Of a stretch of DNA of 18,381 bases, positions 1 to 7,800 are shown in pieces; position 1 is the stretch's first letter; each line of letters begins with the position of its first letter. The stretch spans positions 1-18,381 of the forward strand of contig URLR01000037.1 in assembly GCA_900548815.1 (NCBI GenBank), in the 5' to 3' direction. Made by a program: the position numbers and the translations under genes. Under the pieces are notes generated by a model. The model made no database searches and was not told the DNA's origin. It worked only from the letters and a program-made list of their open reading frames with translations. The stretch is from an uncultured Collinsella sp. (lineage in GTDB: Bacteria > Actinomycetota > Coriobacteriia > Coriobacteriales > Coriobacteriaceae).

Positions 1-24
1 GATCATGCCGTCGAAGTTGAAAGG

Positions 25-60
25 CAGATTGCCGCTCTGGCGGGCTTGCAGCGTCGAGCC
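25..60. repeat. Partial copy of the structured repeat seen at 4730-4843
   Basis: Positions 25-60 align without gaps to 4808-4843 at about 28 of 36 bases. The 9-mer CAGATTGCC and the 12-mer TTGCAGCGTCGA are identical and equally spaced. The 12 bases between them differ, and in the 4.8 kb copy these bases form a stem arm. The match sits 3' of the minus-strand deglycase gene, just as the other copy sits 3' of mfd. The partner arm would lie off the left edge, so the call is provisional. Confidence 0.45.
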
Positions 61-88
61 GTTACGGCGTTTGGTAAAACGCCGTAAC
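61..88. terminator. Perfect 12-bp hairpin at the deglycase stop codon
   Basis: GTTACGGCGTTT (61-72), a 4-base loop, and AAACGCCGTAAC (77-88) form a perfect 12-bp stem. It touches the TAG stop of the minus-strand deglycase gene (88-90). No T-tract follows on either strand, so it is not a textbook intrinsic terminator. It probably acts as a 3'-end stabiliser, a weak or bidirectional terminator, or part of the adjacent repeat. Confidence 0.5.
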
Positions 89-1080
89 TAATAATCAAGC
101 TTCCACATGTAGCGGCGCGTCATGTAGTCCTTGTGGGTGACGGCGGAGAGCGCACGCATGTAGACGTTGTTGAGAATCGGGGCAAAGATCAGGTGGTTGA
201 AGTACTCGCTCACGCTGTCCTTGATGTCGTTGAGGCCGAGCTCCTTGGCGTCGAGCTGATAGACGCGCTCGCCACCGTACTGGTTGACGAAGCGGATGCC
301 GCGCTCGTCGTTGCAGCGGCTGCGGCCGACGCTGATGAGCTGGAACAGCGAGGTGCGCTTGTCCAGGATCTCGAAGGGGCCGTGGAAGAAGTCGCAGGTG
401 TTGATGGTGCAGGAGTCGATCTGCAGCATCTCCTGCACGTTGCAGATGCTAAAGACGTAGGCGGCACCAAAGAGCGGACCCTGAGCCATGACGTTGATGC
501 AGGGCTTGTCGGCGTTCTGCTCGGCCCACTTGGCAGCAAGCGGACGGGTGTACTCGACGGCCTTGCGATAGATGGGGTCGACCAAGTCAAACGCGGCCAT
601 AGCGGTCTCGTACTCGGCATAGCCCTCGGTCTGCTGCGTAAGCTCCATGGCGATCATGGTCACGACGGCGGAGTTGGTGCGGCCCATGCAGGACTCGTCG
701 ACGGCCAGGCTGTCGTACTGGATCTTGTAGTCGCAGACCTCGGTGAGGCCGGACTCGTCAACATAGATGGCGATGGTGCTGGCGCCGTGGTCCTTGGCGA
801 CCTGGGCGGCAACGATGGTCTCCTTGGTGCCGCGCATGGACACGACGACGGCCAGGGTGTTCTCGTTGACGTAGGCCGGGGTGGCGTGCACGAACTCGTT
901 GCTGGTGTAGCTGGAGCTCACGACCTGCGTGGCCTCGTGCTCCATAAAGTACTGGGCAGGATAGTTGCCGCCGTTGGATCCGCCGGCACCAATCCACACG
1001 ACGCGCTTGATGCCGCCCTTGTCTGCCTTGTCAGCCAAAACCTGGGAGACGACATCCTTAACCTGTTCCTGAGTAGTCAT
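88..1080 (-). CDS. frlB: SIS-domain fructosamine-6-phosphate deglycase, FrlB-like
   Basis: This 330-residue cytosolic protein has a SIS sugar-phosphate isomerase fold. A Gly/Ser-rich phosphosugar loop lies at residues 31-38 (GAGGSNGG), and a second SIS half follows about residue 170. Enzymes of this family cleave 6-phosphorylated Amadori products such as fructoselysine-6-phosphate, releasing glucose-6-phosphate and the amine. E217 and H233 are 16 residues apart, the spacing reported for the catalytic Glu/His pair of the related deglycase FraB, and H233 lies in an FHGPFE motif. The start is supported by AGAAAGG about 10 bases upstream. The gene is divergent from a GntR regulator, with a likely operator at 1119-1140. 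No kinase or transporter of the pathway is in view, so the exact amine-sugar substrate is unknown; FraB-like or glucoselysine specificity is possible. Confidence 0.8.
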   Translation of the reverse strand: MTTQEQVKDVVSQVLADKADKGGIKRVVWIGAGGSNGGNYPAQYFMEHEATQVVSSSYTSNEFVHATPAYVNENTLAVVVSMRGTKETIVAAQVAKDHGASTIAIYVDESGLTEVCDYKIQYDSLAVDESCMGRTNSAVVTMIAMELTQQTEGYAEYETAMAAFDLVDPIYRKAVEYTRPLAAKWAEQNADKPCINVMAQGPLFGAAYVFSICNVQEMLQIDSCTINTCDFFHGPFEILDKRTSLFQLISVGRSRCNDERGIRFVNQYGGERVYQLDAKELGLNDIKDSVSEYFNHLIFAPILNNVYMRALSAVTHKDYMTRRYMWKLDY

Positions 1081-1118
1081 CGTGCATCAGCCTTTCTTCT
1101 CGTTTGATGCTCTCGATG

Positions 1119-1140
1119 GCATACAAGTTACATACATGTT
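1119..1140. promoter_or_regulatory. Candidate GntR operator, copy 1
   Basis: A 22-bp site begins GCATACAAGTTA and contains two 9-mers, ATACAAGTT and ATACATGTT, repeated head-to-tail 11 bp apart (one helical turn). It matches 1258-1279 at 20 of 22 positions. It lies 39-60 bp upstream of the deglycase start, so a bound protein could control that gene. Assigning it to the neighbouring regulator is inference. Confidence 0.65.
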
Positions 1141-1229
1141 TTGATTATGTCGACTAGTTGTATGCTATATTTGTCTTAGAAAATTTGCTGATACGGTTTT
1201 CGATAACTTGCTACCAGCGGTTTTGTTGT

Positions 1230-1242
1230 TGTATTGGATACA
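1230..1242. promoter_or_regulatory. Palindrome TGTAT-TGG-ATACA between divergent genes
   Basis: A perfect inverted repeat of TGTAT and ATACA around a 3-base spacer uses the same ATACA core as the two tandem-repeat sites. It overlaps a poor candidate -35 (TTGTAT, 1229-1234), which is 18 bp from a candidate -10 (GATAAG, 1253-1258) for the regulator gene. It could be an additional operator half-site pair. Confidence 0.4.
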
Positions 1243-1257
1243 TCCTTGATTCGATAA

Positions 1258-1279
1258 GCATACAAGTTAGATACAGGTT
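1258..1279. promoter_or_regulatory. Candidate GntR operator, copy 2 (autoregulatory)
   Basis: This second 22-bp site contains ATACAAGTT and ATACAGGTT as tandem 9-mers 11 bp apart. It ends 6 bp before the ATG at 1286 and covers the only weak Shine-Dalgarno-like AGG (1275-1277). A repressor bound here would block the regulator's own transcription start or early transcribed region. Confidence 0.65.
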
Positions 1280-1285
1280 AATCGA

Positions 1286-2008
1286 ATGAGCACTTCGTCA
1301 AAAAAGAACTTGGCCCAATACGAGCGCTTGGCGGGCATGCTGCGTGACCGCATCGCCGCCGGCGTCTACGCGCGTGAAGACAAGCTGCCGTCCGAGATGG
1401 AACTCATGGACGAATCGGGGCTGTCGCGCAGCACCGTGCGCCACGCCCTTAAGGTGCTCGTTGATGAGGGCCTGGTGCGCACCGAGCGCGGGCGTGGCGC
1501 CTTTGTGGCCGACACGCCCGCGCTCCACGAGAACAACCTGGTGTTTTCGAGCTATACGGCGCAGGTCCAGGGTCAGGGCATGAAGCCCACCACGCGCACC
1601 GTGGACTCGGGCTTTGCCAAGGCGGCCGGCAGCATAGCTAAGTTCTTTGACGCCGCCGTGGGCAGCAAGCTCGTCAAACTTGTCCGCCTGCGCTATCTGG
1701 ACGATGCGCCGCTGTGCCTGGAGACCACCTATCTACCACCGAGCTTTGAAGCACTCATCGATCGCGATATCAACGGTTCGCTCTACGCCACGCTGCGCCA
1801 GGAATTCCATCGCGCGCCGGCACAGGGACATAAAACCTTTGAGGTGTGCTATGCCTCGCAAAACGAGGCGTTTTTGCTCAACGTTGAGCGCGGGCAGGCG
1901 CTGATCCTGATCACCGACTACGTCTACGACACCGACGGCCGACCGCTCCATGTCTCCAAGCGCATCCAACGCACCGACCGCGCCAAATACACCGAGCCCA
2001 TCGGCTAA
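1286..2008 (+). CDS. GntR/HutC-family regulator with UTRA ligand domain
   Basis: This 240-residue DNA-binding regulator has an N-terminal winged helix at about residues 11-75. The family signature LPSE at 34-37 is followed by the recognition helix region SRSTVRHAL (47-55) and the wing (TERGRGAFV). A UTRA effector domain spans about 95-235 and ends in a typical ITDYVYDTDGRPLHVSKR segment. HutC-type GntR proteins usually sense a pathway metabolite, often a phosphorylated sugar. Divergent placement from the deglycase gene and the two repeat sites in the gap suggest that it controls both genes and is relieved by an Amadori-product phosphate. It is analogous in position to FrlR, but orthology is not shown. 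The Shine-Dalgarno is weak. It is the only clear plus-strand gene in the window and converges on the acetyltransferase gene 21 bp away. Confidence 0.88.
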   Translation: MSTSSKKNLAQYERLAGMLRDRIAAGVYAREDKLPSEMELMDESGLSRSTVRHALKVLVDEGLVRTERGRGAFVADTPALHENNLVFSSYTAQVQGQGMKPTTRTVDSGFAKAAGSIAKFFDAAVGSKLVKLVRLRYLDDAPLCLETTYLPPSFEALIDRDINGSLYATLRQEFHRAPAQGHKTFEVCYASQNEAFLLNVERGQALILITDYVYDTDGRPLHVSKRIQRTDRAKYTEPIG

Positions 2009-2029
2009 CCTGCCAAAATTAACCTGTCC

Positions 2030-2620
2030 CTAAATGGTAGGTTTGGGGAGGTCGGGGAACCAGATTGGCTTGGGTTGATTGGGTGTGCGCTCGGTCAGGA
2101 CCAACTCCATCCAGCACATGTCGTACCAGCGGCCGAACTTTTGGGCACAGCGGTCGAAAGCACCCACCAAGCGATATCCCATATGGGCATGGAAATCCTG
2201 ACTGTTGTGCGTCAGGTACTCGTCGTCCTTATCGTGCGGCACGGCGATGAGCGCGCACATGTTGGTGATGCCCATCGCGACCAGGCATTGTTTGAGCGCA
2301 TCGTGCAGCTTGCGGCCCAGCCCGCCGTGACGCACGTCGCGCGCCAGGTAGATCGACGTCTCGACCGACCAGTCATATGCCTCGCGGCTGTTGAGCGGAC
2401 TCACATAGGCATAACCTACCGGACGCCCGTCCAGCTCCATCACCAGATACGGATAGCGCTTGAGCGTACGCTCGATGCGCCCGGCGAACTCCTCAACGCC
2501 CGGCACCTCGTATTCGCAGGTAATCGCCGTCTGGCGCACATACGGCTCATAGATGGCAAGCAACGCCGGCGCGTCTTCGGGCGTCGCCAGGCGAATCGTC
2601 GGCTCGGACATCTCGGTCAT
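2030..2620 (-). CDS. GNAT N-acetyltransferase, phosphinothricin/methionine sulfoximine acetyltransferase-like
   Basis: This 196-residue single-domain GNAT protein moves an acetyl group from acetyl-CoA to an amine. The acetyl-CoA loop is visible at about 96-103 (VRHGGLGR). It is preceded by the PAT-type strand pattern GYAYVSP...AYDWSVETSIYL (69-92) and followed by the MGYRLVG...KFGRWYDMCWMEL ending (147-173) typical of the PAT/bar/YncA group. Those relatives acetylate phosphinothricin-like glutamate analogues or methionine sulfoximine and sulfone; the real substrate here is unknown. The ATG at 2620 was chosen because GAGGGAGAAGGG lies 5 bases upstream. A start at 2689 would place the N-terminus inside the preceding terminator. 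A Pro-rich tail follows the fold. Confidence 0.82.
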   Translation of the reverse strand: MTEMSEPTIRLATPEDAPALLAIYEPYVRQTAITCEYEVPGVEEFAGRIERTLKRYPYLVMELDGRPVGYAYVSPLNSREAYDWSVETSIYLARDVRHGGLGRKLHDALKQCLVAMGITNMCALIAVPHDKDDEYLTHNSQDFHAHMGYRLVGAFDRCAQKFGRWYDMCWMELVLTERTPNQPKPIWFPDLPKPTI

Positions 2621-2636
2621 ACAACCCTTCTCCCTC

Positions 2637-2683
2637 AAAAACAAAGGCCGCCTTGCGCCAAGTCCAGGCACAGGGCGGCCCCT
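2637..2683 (-). terminator. Intrinsic terminator of the threonine aldolase-like gene
   Basis: The arms GGCCGCC (2646-2652) and GGCGGCC (2674-2680) form the base of a stem that extends inward with further pairing (TGCGCC with GGCACA). On the minus strand it is followed by CTTTGTTTTT. It lies 16 bp after the stop codon at 2699 and upstream of the acetyltransferase start. Confidence 0.88.
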
Positions 2684-2698
2684 TGTCATTACATCAGA

Positions 2699-3724
2699 CT
2701 ACAGGACAGCCGCCAGCGCGTCGATGTCCTCCTGCGTCGTGGCCCAGCTGGTGCAAAAGCGCACCACCGTGTGGGTATCGTCGTACTTTTCCCAGTACTC
2801 GATCGCCGCATGCTCGCGAATGCGGGCCATGTCCTCGTTGGGCAGAATCACGAACTGCTGGTTTGTGGGCGTCTCCAAGAAGAACCGGTAGCCGTGCTCG
2901 TGCAGCACGCGACGAAGCGCCCGCGCGGTTTCGATCGCCTGACGGCCAATCTCAAAATACAGGCCGTCGGTAAAGAGCGCCTCAAACTGCACGCCCGTCA
3001 GGCGACCCTTGGCCAACAGCGCGCCGTGCTGCTTAATACGCGGAATGGGATGCGCCGGGGCGTGCACGCCGCAGAACACCACAGCCTCGCCGCAAAGCGC
3101 GCCGCACTTGGTGCCGCCAATGTAGAATACGTCGCACAGCTGCGCCAGCTCGGGCAGGGTAATGTCGCACTCATCGGCCGCCAGCGCATAGGCCAGACGA
3201 GCACCGTCCACAAACAGCGGAATCTCGCGCTTCTGGCACACCGCGTGAATCGCCGCGAGCTCGGCCTTGGAGTACAGCGTGCCGTACTCGGTCGATAGAC
3301 TCACGTACACGGCACCCGGGAACACCGTGTGCTCGTAGCTCTCGTTTTCGTAGAACACCTGGATATAGTTCTCGAGGTCCTCGGCGTGCATCTTGCCCTC
3401 GTAGCCGGGGATGGTGAGCACCTTGTGGCCGCCAAACTCGATGGCGCCCGCCTCGTGACAGGCAACGTGGCCAGTCTCGGCAGCAACGACGCCCTCGTAG
3501 GGCGCAAGCAGCATGTCGATTACCGTCGCGTTGGCCTGCGTGCCGCCCACCAGAAAAAACACGTCGGCATCGGGGGCCTGGCAGGCCTCGCGAATAAGTT
3601 GCTTGGCGCGCTCGGTATGCGCATCGGTACCGTAGCCAGGCTGCGGTTCCATGTTGGTATCGACGAGCGCCTGCAGCACTGCCGGATGTGCACCGTGGGA
3701 ATAGTCGTTGTTGAACGCGAGCAT
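2699..3724 (-). CDS. Threonine aldolase-family PLP-dependent lyase
   Basis: This 341-residue cytosolic enzyme is of the beta-eliminating lyase / low-specificity L-threonine aldolase family (fold type I PLP). Members cleave L-threonine or L-allo-threonine to glycine and acetaldehyde. The N-terminal NDYSHGAHP motif (6-14), cofactor-binding GGTQANAT (60-67), PLP-ring Asp in FVDGARL (D173), and Schiff-base lysine in GGTKCG (K206) are all present, as is the RFCTSWATT motif near the end (322-330). The length is normal for the family. AGAGAGGA precedes the ATG by about 5 bases. It lies 45 bp downstream of the PAP2 gene, so a shared transcript is possible, but it has its own terminator. A weak TACAAT -10-like element is in the gap. 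Substrate stereochemistry cannot be read from sequence. Confidence 0.87.
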   Translation of the reverse strand: MLAFNNDYSHGAHPAVLQALVDTNMEPQPGYGTDAHTERAKQLIREACQAPDADVFFLVGGTQANATVIDMLLAPYEGVVAAETGHVACHEAGAIEFGGHKVLTIPGYEGKMHAEDLENYIQVFYENESYEHTVFPGAVYVSLSTEYGTLYSKAELAAIHAVCQKREIPLFVDGARLAYALAADECDITLPELAQLCDVFYIGGTKCGALCGEAVVFCGVHAPAHPIPRIKQHGALLAKGRLTGVQFEALFTDGLYFEIGRQAIETARALRRVLHEHGYRFFLETPTNQQFVILPNEDMARIREHAAIEYWEKYDDTHTVVRFCTSWATTQEDIDALAAVL

Positions 3725-3769
3725 GGCAATCCTCTCTTACCGGGTATCGGCCAGATGATTCAAACGGAG

Positions 3770-4633
3770 CTATTGTACGCCGCTGGGATAGGCAATGCGC
3801 GCGGCAAGGCACTCAAGTGCCAGTACCAGAGCAAAACCGCAGCTCACGTCACTCAAAAAGTGCGCTCCGATCACGATGCGGCCAAACGCGACGAGCGCCG
3901 CGACCACAGCCGCCGTCCAAAAGACCACACGACGGCGCGACGGCTTTTCCTTAAAGGCCGTCGCGGGAAGCCCAGCGAGCATGAGGCCGATTGCCGCGTG
4001 CGCCGTGTGTCCGCTCGCAAACGACTTAAAGCCGTCCTTGACTACACCGGCGGCAATATAGGCCCACTTGTCGGGGTTGCCGATCACCCACCACGGCTGA
4101 AACTCGAGTCCCTGCGTCACCTCGATCACGCGCATGCGTGGGCGCGACCACAGCGGCTTGACAATCACGTTGAGGATAATGGCCTGAGCGACCCACACGG
4201 CAAGCACCATCAACGCCCAGCGCGTGAGCTCGTCAGGCTCGGTCGCGCGCGTGAGGCGATAGACGATAAGGTTGGCGGCGATCACCAGCACAAACGTCAG
4301 CACCAGCTGAACGGCAATGAGTTTACCGCCAACCCGCAGGGACGAAACGATCTCGTAGCCGGCCAGGCCAACGTTGACGAGGATGCCGAGCACGGCGAGC
4401 CATTTGCTCCCCCTGGAGTCGGGACGCACCGCGCGTACGAGCATAACGCCCGCGACGCTTGCCGTCAGCTCGAACGGCAGCTCGCCGGCGGCCTCGATAA
4501 GGCGACCGTACATACTGCCGATATTGAACAGCGCGCTCGAGATCTGATAATCAAAGAAACTGCCCACGCCCAGGCAAAGGGCAAGGATGACCGCGATAGC
4601 AGCGGCGTCTTTCTTATAGATGTATCCGAACAT
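3770..4633 (-). CDS. PAP2-family membrane phosphatase
   Basis: This 287-residue polytopic membrane protein has hydrophobic segments near residues 10-27, 55-70, 78-96, 105-125, 140-158, 238-256 and 264-280. The three phosphatase motifs are present: a KPLWSRPR version of motif 1 (159-166), SGH (207-209), and R252...H258...D262. The family dephosphorylates lipid or undecaprenyl pyrophosphates at the membrane, acting in phospholipid or cell-wall carrier recycling; the exact lipid is unknown. The start at 4633 was chosen because GAAAGGAAAGC directly precedes it. An upstream in-frame extension of 77 codons reads through the repeat element at 4730-4843 and is not supported. Confidence 0.85.
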   Translation of the reverse strand: MFGYIYKKDAAAIAVILALCLGVGSFFDYQISSALFNIGSMYGRLIEAAGELPFELTASVAGVMLVRAVRPDSRGSKWLAVLGILVNVGLAGYEIVSSLRVGGKLIAVQLVLTFVLVIAANLIVYRLTRATEPDELTRWALMVLAVWVAQAIILNVIVKPLWSRPRMRVIEVTQGLEFQPWWVIGNPDKWAYIAAGVVKDGFKSFASGHTAHAAIGLMLAGLPATAFKEKPSRRRVVFWTAAVVAALVAFGRIVIGAHFLSDVSCGFALVLALECLAARIAYPSGVQ

Positions 4634-4729
4634 GCTTTCCTTTCGGTCGGGCGAAGGGTCGACCCGCAACATGGTGGGGCAAAGATAGCTTTGTCCCATA
4701 AATACCCTTACAGGTTGAGCATAAGTGAG

Positions 4730-4843
4730 CGAAAACGTTCCATTTGTGGCAAGGTGGCCCGAAGGAGGAGGGAAGCGTACTTGCGTACGCGACCGACGAG
4801 TGAGGGTCAGATTGCCCAAATGGAGCGTTTGCAGCGTCGACCC
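4730..4843. repeat. Structured inverted-repeat element 3' of mfd
   Basis: Left arm AAACGTTCCATTTGTGGCAA (4733-4752) pairs with TTGCCCAAATGGAGCGTTT (4812-4830), with one bulged base and one G-U-type mismatch. Nested inside is a perfect 6-bp hairpin, GCGTAC with GTACGC (4775-4780 and 4785-4790). The flank CAGATTGCC...TTGCAGCGTCGA recurs at 25-57. The inner ACGCGACC...GTGAG segment resembles the loop of the repeats at 14.7 and 15.6 kb. On the minus strand the stem ends in CGTTTTCGC, so weak termination of mfd is possible. Confidence 0.72.
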
Positions 4844-4844
4844 G

Positions 4845-7800
4845 CTAGTCGTCGTCGCTAGCACCCAGCTGTTGCAGCAGCATGAGTGCCGCGGCCACGG
4901 GGCCGGTGCCGTCGTTGGCGTCGAGGCCGCGACCCAGGCCGCTGCCCGCGCCGGCGCCCGCCTTGTAGGGCACCGACAGCTTGCGGCTCTTAGGGAAGTT
5001 CACCGCGCCGTACCGGTTCTTAAGCTCAAAGGCCACCTTCTTGGGCACGTCGACGCCCAAAAACGTGATGCGGCCGCCACTGAGCGTGACGCTCTCGAGC
5101 CCCAGACGCTCGCCGCGAATGCGGATGCGCGCGCGATTGAACAGGTTGAGTCCCGCCAACGGCAGCTCGCCATGCGCGGCTTCGGTCTCCTCCTGCACCT
5201 CATCGATGCTCTCCAAGTCCTCGGCCGCTGCGAGCTTGCGGTACACGAGCACGCGCTGATCCACCGCCGGCAGGTACTCCTCGGACAAGAAGTAGTCGGC
5301 CGGCAGGTTAATACCCACGCTCGCCGCCTCCACGCCGGCGTCGTCATCGCCGCGCGCCTCGGCCACGGCCTGGCCCAGCATCTGCGTAAACAGGTCAAAG
5401 CCCACGCTCGACAGGTTGCCGTGCTGCTCGGCTCCCATAAGCGAGCCGGCGCCGCGAATCTCCAGGTCGCGCATGGCGATGCGCATGCCGCTGCCCAGGT
5501 CCTGGAACTCGGAAAGTGCGGTCAGGCGCGCCGTCGCCTCCTCGGTGAGCGGCAGCTCGCCCGGGAACATAAAGTACGCGTAGGCCTGCGTGGCAGAACG
5601 GCCCACACGGCCCTTGAGCTGGTAGAGCTGTGCCAGACCCAGGCGCTGCGAGTCCTCGATGATGAGCGTGTTGGCGGTCGCGTTGTCGATGCCGCTCTCC
5701 ACGATGGTCGTGGCGATGAGCACGTCAATCTTCTTGGTCGCGAACTCGATCATCACGTCCTCGACCTCGCGCGGGCTCATCTTGCCGTGCGCCACGCCCA
5801 CGCGCGCCTCGGGCGCGGCCTCGTGCACGCGCGCCACGGCGTCATCGATGGTCTTGACGCGGTTGGACACGTAATACACCTGACCGCCGCGGCCCACCTC
5901 CAGGCGAATCGCCGCGCTCACCACATCGGGGTCGTACTCCCCCACGTGCACGATCACGGGACGACGCCCGGTCGGCGGCGTCGTGATCAGGCTCATGTCG
6001 CGCACGCCACTCGTGGCCATCTGCATGGTTCGTGGAATAGGCGTTGCCGAAAGCGTGAGCACGTCAATCTGCTCGCGCAGGTTCTTGAGCTGCTCCTTGT
6101 GCTGCACGCCAAAGCGCTGTTCCTCGTCGATGATCACCAGGCCCAAGTTCTTTGGGTTCACATCGGCCGAAAGCAAGCGGTGCGTGCCGATGAGCACATC
6201 GATCGCGCCCTCGGCAAACGCCTTGAGCGCGCGCTTCTGCTGCGCCGGCGTGCGGAAGCGGCTGAGCACCTCGACCTCGAGGCCAAACGGGGCAAAGCGC
6301 TCAAAGAAGGTCTCGTAGTGCTGCTGGGCCAGAATGGTCGTGGGACAGAGCACCATGACCTGACGGCCGGAGTCCACACACTTAAACGCCGCACGCAGGG
6401 CGACCTCGGTCTTGCCAAAGCCCACGTCGCCGCAGAGCAGGCGGTCCATGGGCTTGGGCGCCTCCATGTCGGCCTTAATATCGGCGATGGCCTCCAGCTG
6501 GTCGCGCGTCTCGTCGTAAGGGAAGCTCTCCTCCATCTCAATCTGCTCGGGCGTGTCGGGCGGGCAGGCGATACCGGTAATCGACGAGCGGCGCGTATAC
6601 AGGTCGACCAGGTCAAACGCCAGCTTTTTGGCGTTCTTGCGCGCCTTGTTGGTAGCGCGCGTCCAGTCGGCTGTGTTGAGCCTGGTCAGGCGCGGCTTGT
6701 CGCCGTCGGGGCCAACGTAGCGCGTGATGCGGTCGACCTGCTCGAGCGGCACGTAGAGCTTGTCGCCATCGGCATATTCCAGCAAAAAGTAGTCGCGTTC
6801 CTTGCCGCCCACTTCCTGGCGCGCGATCTCGCTAAAGAGCGCGATGCCGTGGGTAGCGTGCACCACGTAATCGCCCGGCTTAAACGGGAACGTGATCTGC
6901 GTAATGTCCACCTTGCGGCGGCTGCGCGCGCGGTTGGCGTCCATGCGGGCGTTGAGGTCGGCGATCGAGAACACGGCCAGGTTGGCATCGGGCACCACCA
7001 CGCCCTGCGGCAAGGCGGCATCGACAAAGGTCACACGTCCGCGCGAAATAGTGGGCACGGCGGCGCCGGCGGCAGCCTGCGCGGCGCCCGCCTCGAGCGA
7101 GCGGGCGTTGAGCGCGTCGGCCTTACGCTCGCGAATGGAAGCATGGGCCTCCTGGCGTGCGGCACGGTCGGCGGAATCCGCCGCTGCCACGCGAACGCGG
7201 TCGCCGATAGCGCCGACATTTTCGGGCGCCGCGGTCAGCGATTCCTCAAAGGTAATGCCCTCGTCGCCAAAGGTGAGCTCCATCGACTCGCGCGCACCGC
7301 GGTCGGGGATGGCAAACACGCAGGCATAGCGCTTGCCCACGACCTCCTGGATGCGCGTCATAAAACGGTTGTCCGAGCCTGCGATGGCCGGCTGCTCAAT
7401 CTTGAGCTCTGCCGTCACCGCGCCGCCGGCACGAATGAGGCTCACGTAGTTCAGGCGCTGCTGGGCACCAAAATCGAGCTGTTGGGCGCGCACGTACAGA
7501 CCATCCAAGCGGTCAATCCCTGCCTCGCCGGCACGGGCCTCAATATCCTCGTAGGCGCGCAGGCAGTCGTCGAACAGCGAGCGCGGCTCGGACAGAACCA
7601 CGAGTGCCTTGCCGCTCACGTGCGCCAACGGGCTTACGGTCTGGCCGTACATCACCGGCAAAAAGCGGTCGAGCTCGGGCGTGACGATGCGCGCATCCAC
7701 CATCTCGAGCAGCGCCGCCAGCTTGCTGTCGTCCTGGCTGGCACGGTAGAGCGCCACGTGCATGTTGTGGACGGCATCGTCGGTAAGCGCCAGCTCGCGG

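Noticed and set aside
1..87. Open plus-strand frame running into the window and ending TAA at 85-87
   Set aside because: It could be the tail of a converging gene, but a similar peptide (QIA....LQRR) appears from the repeat at 4.8 kb read in the same frame, so the repeat explains it. Only 28 codons are visible.
2075..4861. Long plus-strand frames opposite the acetyltransferase, aldolase and PAP2 genes
   Set aside because: Antisense shadows with low-complexity composition; the opposite strand has intact catalytic motifs and ribosome sites.
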